64,000 bases of DNA from positions 14,725,001 to 14,789,000 of the forward strand of contig NC_042513.1 in NCBI RefSeq assembly GCF_900963305.1, read 5' to 3'. Under the pieces are notes generated by a model. That model did not search any database, was not told the origin of the DNA, and saw only the letters and a list, made by a program, of their open reading frames with translations. The stretch is from Echeneis naucrates (taxonomy: Eukaryota > Chordata > Actinopteri > Carangiformes > Echeneidae). Positions 61,101 to 64,000 of this stretch are shown piece after piece. Each line of letters starts with the position of its first letter. The first letter of the stretch is position 1. The position numbers were made by a program, and so were the translations under genes.

Positions 61101-61316
61101 CCCCGCAGTCTACCTTCACTTTTACAGTATTATGAGATTCCAAGTGAAGCAGGGTTGTTTGGTTTGTTAGTATATTACAAAGACTTCATATTTAGATATT
61201 TTAAAAATGAAGACCAATTTGGCTCGTCATAGGTGACAGGCTGAAAATATTTAAAAATATTAACAACAGCTTTCCTTTTTGTTTCAGATAAAATACGGAC
61301 TTTACTTGCACTGTGA
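58187..61316 (+). CDS. foxr1: Forkhead box protein R1
   Basis: Transcription factor with a C-terminal forkhead DNA-binding domain. Coding exons: 58187-58502, 58658-58750, 59410-59603, 60053-60121, 60226-60353, 60551-60783, 61288-61316, all GT-AG and in phase, about 353 aa. Exon 3 contains [13 protein letters not shown], the signature upstream motif of mammalian FOXR proteins (NLW.WVNPNIV.P). Exons 5-6 hold the forkhead: [51 protein letters not shown] and [14 protein letters not shown], where helix 3 is NTIRHNLCF. The last exon was chosen because it gives [13 protein letters not shown]-stop, parallel to the mammalian end MSQP......LFDL, and a poly(A) signal follows 27 bp later; reading through instead would give GAVS-stop. 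A basic stretch ([10 protein letters not shown]) in exon 4 may be a nuclear signal. The exon 1 N-terminus is the least certain part. FOXR1 is known as an oocyte/maternal factor in fish. Confidence 0.88.
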
Positions 61317-61342
61317 CAGCAGCTGTAATAATGCTAACACAT

Positions 61343-61348
61343 AATAAA
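61343..61348 (+). terminator. Poly(A) signal of foxr1
   Basis: AATAAA 27 bp after the TGA of the proposed last exon, which supports that exon as terminal. Confidence 0.55.
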
Positions 61349-61504
61349 AGATAAAAAAAACATTATCTGATTGATACACTTTGTAATGTAAATACTTTGA
61401 GTTGTTACGGATTATTTGATTTGCATTTGAACATAAGAAAAAGAGCAGTAAAGTGAAGAAATCTGCTCAATAAACCAACAGCTAATTTACCATCCATTGA
61501 AGTT

Positions 61505-61536
<32 letters not shown>

Positions 61537-62600
61537 CTCTTCTCCCCCCTCCATCACCTGCCTTGACATCAAGGCTGAAGTGACCATTAGAGGACAGGGT
61601 CCAGGTCAGCAACATATGTTTCAGATCTCAATCTGGCTGTACAACTGTATAACTGTTAAACAGCTCGGCGAACATGGACAGCTAATCTGATGTTCAGTGT
61701 GACTTTTCATCAGCAGTTGTTGGAACAGCTGACATTAGTGGTTAAAGCAGCAGAGCCACCACGCTGCACAAAACCATGTTCCCTCATCATTTGGGACTAC
61801 ACGCTGTTCATTTAGCTCAGCGTCTCATCTGTCTGCTCTTCAGAAATCAAAAAAAGGAAGAGACCACATCACTTTGAAATGAAATACTCTTCTCTGTTTT
61901 CTGTCTGAACTTCCTCAGTGGTTGCTCTCTAAAAAGCTAAAAATGTGATCTCCCCATTATTTGAAATTATTTACTTTGTCATGGACCCCCCCCCCCCCCC
62001 CCTCTTATTATGCCTTCTTGTAGAGAACTGGCCTTGGAAAATTCAATCACCTTCCTCAAACTGGACTTTGTCGCTTGCTATATTTGCCTCTTGTGTTGAA
62101 ATGTCTGCTCAAGCTTACTGAATGTTACCATGAACAAGTTTTTCCTCTTTCTAGCGGCGCACAGATCACTATGTCACAGAGTTGACTGAGCTGCTGGCTG
62201 TAGATGTTTAAGATGAATGCAGTGCAATGTCTGTTTCACAACTATTGACAGCAATGTGCCTCATTACAGGTTTGTACATAAATCTCACCTTCATTTGCCA
62301 ACAGTCAAATGGTTTCGGGAGATGTATTGATGGGAATGGAGGGTTTAACTAAGTTTGCCTTATAGTCAAATTAACCTTCTTATACATGGAACTCAGTCGT
62401 GAGGTATACAGCTTGATGTCACAGGTCCAGTGTCTCTCAGTGAGAACATTGCTGCACAAGAGACAGAAAACAGATGCTTATGGCAGGTAACAAGGCATTA
62501 TTGGTTTCCCTTTTCTTTATCTGGGTAATATCTATCACTAAATGATACTAAAAGTATTTATCCATCACAATGCTTTCTATACGACAGAATTTTGGTGTTG
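61349..62600. other. Intergenic region between foxr1 and the lectin gene
   Basis: No exon recognised. It contains a 30-base T run at 61,507-61,536 and a 17-base C run at 61,986-62,002, both prone to sequencing or assembly error. The promoter of the lectin gene should lie in the last few hundred bases, but no clear TATA box stands out. Confidence 0.5.
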
Positions 62601-63450
62601 ATGATGGAGAGCAGCCACTCACGATGCTTCCTCCTCTTGCTCCTCATCTGCAGTGTAGCTTTTGGGCTTGCATCAGTGGTGTACAGACATTACTTTTTCT
62701 ACCATATCTTATCAACCTGGATGGAGGCGCAAAGTCATTGCCGCAGGTGGGCTTTTCTTTTGATGAAAATGACCTGCTAATATAAGTTATGAATGGGTTT
62801 TAGTGAGCTTGCACAGACTTAAAGAGGCAGGACAGATGAGCATCACTCATTATGACAAAATGCAAAGTCCTCTGAATTCTGCCCTATGCAGGAGTATGGG
62901 AACTGCTACACTGGGTAAGTTTGAGCAAAATGCTGCGTTTTGTTTGCATTGTTTGTAATCGAAGTATGAAGAGGCTGATTTTAAGAAAGTTCCTTTTAGA
63001 TCCAAGTGTTAAGTATTACAATTATAAATTTACCCCCACCCCTCAACCCCAGTTTTCAAAAGCAAGTAATGTTTACCAGGATTGCCATTCTAGTTTAATG
63101 TGAACATCTGCAGGCCAGAGCTTAGCAAAATGTCAAAAAAAAAAAAAAAAGAAACCAAACCCCTCCTAAAATGAGTGTTGTATTCTGATAGATCAGTGTG
63201 CAAATATGAATTAAGATCTGGTTTGTCCAAACAGATTGGGTGACAACACAGACTTGGCCACCATATATGTGGACTCGGATAAAGACTACATCACAGTACA
63301 CGGCCCTTATGCATGGATTGGCCTGCATTTGAAAGAGGAAAAAGACCCGAGGCCATGGCTTGGGTCTGAAAACTCTTTCCCAGTGTTTGGCTGTGAAAAC
63401 AATGAACTTCAAGATGATGAATGTATTTACTCCCTATACGCACACAGAAG
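62601..63450 (+). CDS. Secreted C-type lectin-domain protein, first two coding exons (partial)
   Basis: Exon 1 (62601-62746) opens with MMESSHSRCFLLLLLICSVAFG, a signal peptide with a long hydrophobic core. It is followed by RHYFFYHILSTWMEAQSHCR, the usual start of a C-type lectin-like domain ('.yyfv....tW.eAq.yCr'). Exon 2 (63235-63450) joins in phase 2 and continues LGDNTDLATIYVDSDKDYI, YAWIGLHL, and GCENNELQDDECIYSLYAHRR, matching the domain's loop and strand pattern. The motif expected as EPN or QPD reads ENN, so calcium-dependent sugar binding of the classic type is doubtful. A donor follows at 63,451. The end of the domain (conserved W..C...FxC) was not found in the remaining 550 bp, so the gene continues beyond the window. 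It could have one or several lectin domains. Confidence 0.8.
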
Positions 63451-63797
63451 GTAACATCTACTCTAAATGGTGCCTTTTTTCCCCTCATGTTAAAATTACA
63501 CTCGAATGTTTTTTCCTGAGCATACATGACATTTTATGCATTTATAGTAATTGAAATGTTCCAGCCATAGTTAAAACTTTAATTTTTTTTTTATTTTTAT
63601 TTTTTATTTTTATTTTTTTATTTTTATTTTTTTAAAAACCATACTTTCAGATTCTTTAAGAAAGCATGAGGAAATGTATTCATATCGTTATTCTGAGCTT
63701 GCGGTTTTGAAAAGATTGGAGATTTTGGCTGTCAGTGGTTCTAAACTTAGCTCACTTTAAAACTGTAGAATGTGGTGGGGGCCTGCAGGTGACCCCC

Positions 63798-63828
<31 letters not shown>

Positions 63829-64000
63829 ATTATAGGGCCCAAGTATGAGGTTCTCAGAGCACTTTTTAATTTCATGAAAACAATCTGTCATTCAGGAATC
63901 AAAGAAAACAAATGGGGGGACTTTAAATTTATTTGGTGAGAGGACATCCCTTGCGGCAGCACAGTTGTTGGGGCTGATTTCCCTCACAACAAGAAGGTCA
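63451..64000. other. Intron of the lectin gene with simple repeats
   Basis: Contains a T-rich (TTTTTA)n stretch at 63,581-63,633 and a (CA)n microsatellite at 63,804-63,829. A candidate acceptor near 63,895 opens a frame that stops after 10 codons, so it was not accepted as the next exon. Confidence 0.5.

Noticed and set aside
63895-63930. Third exon of the lectin gene near the right edge
   Set aside because: The frame stops after about ten codons and lacks the expected Trp and Cys of the domain end.

Overview
This window is a piece of a teleost (ray-finned fish) nuclear genome. The evidence is spliced vertebrate genes with GT-AG introns, abundant CA/TA/TG microsatellites, fish tRNA-derived SINE copies with a GGATG-type tail, hAT and Harbinger-type DNA transposon debris, and an L1-like LINE fragment. 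The species cannot be named from the sequence.

Layout. Positions 1-7.9 kb: no recognisable gene. Positions 7.9-46 kb: a cluster of six-cysteine astacin metalloprotease genes (the c6ast group, which includes the fish hatching enzymes, nephrosin, patristacin and pactacin). It holds three apparently intact paralogs of 257 codons each, plus a one-exon relic of a fourth. Paralog A (14,386-17,097, + strand) faces two tandem copies in the opposite orientation, B (27,676-31,713, -) and C (38,793-41,524, -). Each gene sits in a unit of about 9-13 kb. Block A (7.9-21.0 kb) is an inverted copy of blocks B (25.8-35.15 kb) and C (35.3-44.5 kb). A flanking repeat, called R here, occurs five times between the genes. 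The 21.0-25.8 kb spacer between the facing arms carries a hAT-like start and a broken Myb/SANT-domain gene of Harbinger type. Positions 46-51.5 kb: non-coding, with SINE copies.

The right third is ordinary, densely packed genes, all on the + strand: atp6v0d1 (V-ATPase subunit d1, 8 coding exons, 350 aa), foxr1 (forkhead R1, 7 coding exons, 353 aa as modelled), and the first two coding exons of a secreted C-type lectin-domain gene that runs off the right edge. A CACGTG element resembling a CLEAR (TFEB) site lies 67 bp upstream of the atp6v0d1 start codon.

The most notable part is the astacin cluster. It has inverted and tandem copies with identical gene structure, copy-specific insertions, conflicting patterns of shared deletions that suggest gene conversion, a block of amino acid changes in exon 5 of copy C, a second older promoter-region copy upstream of gene A, and a TATA-led antisense promoter-like segment inside repeat R. 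No wholly new biological system could be demonstrated.
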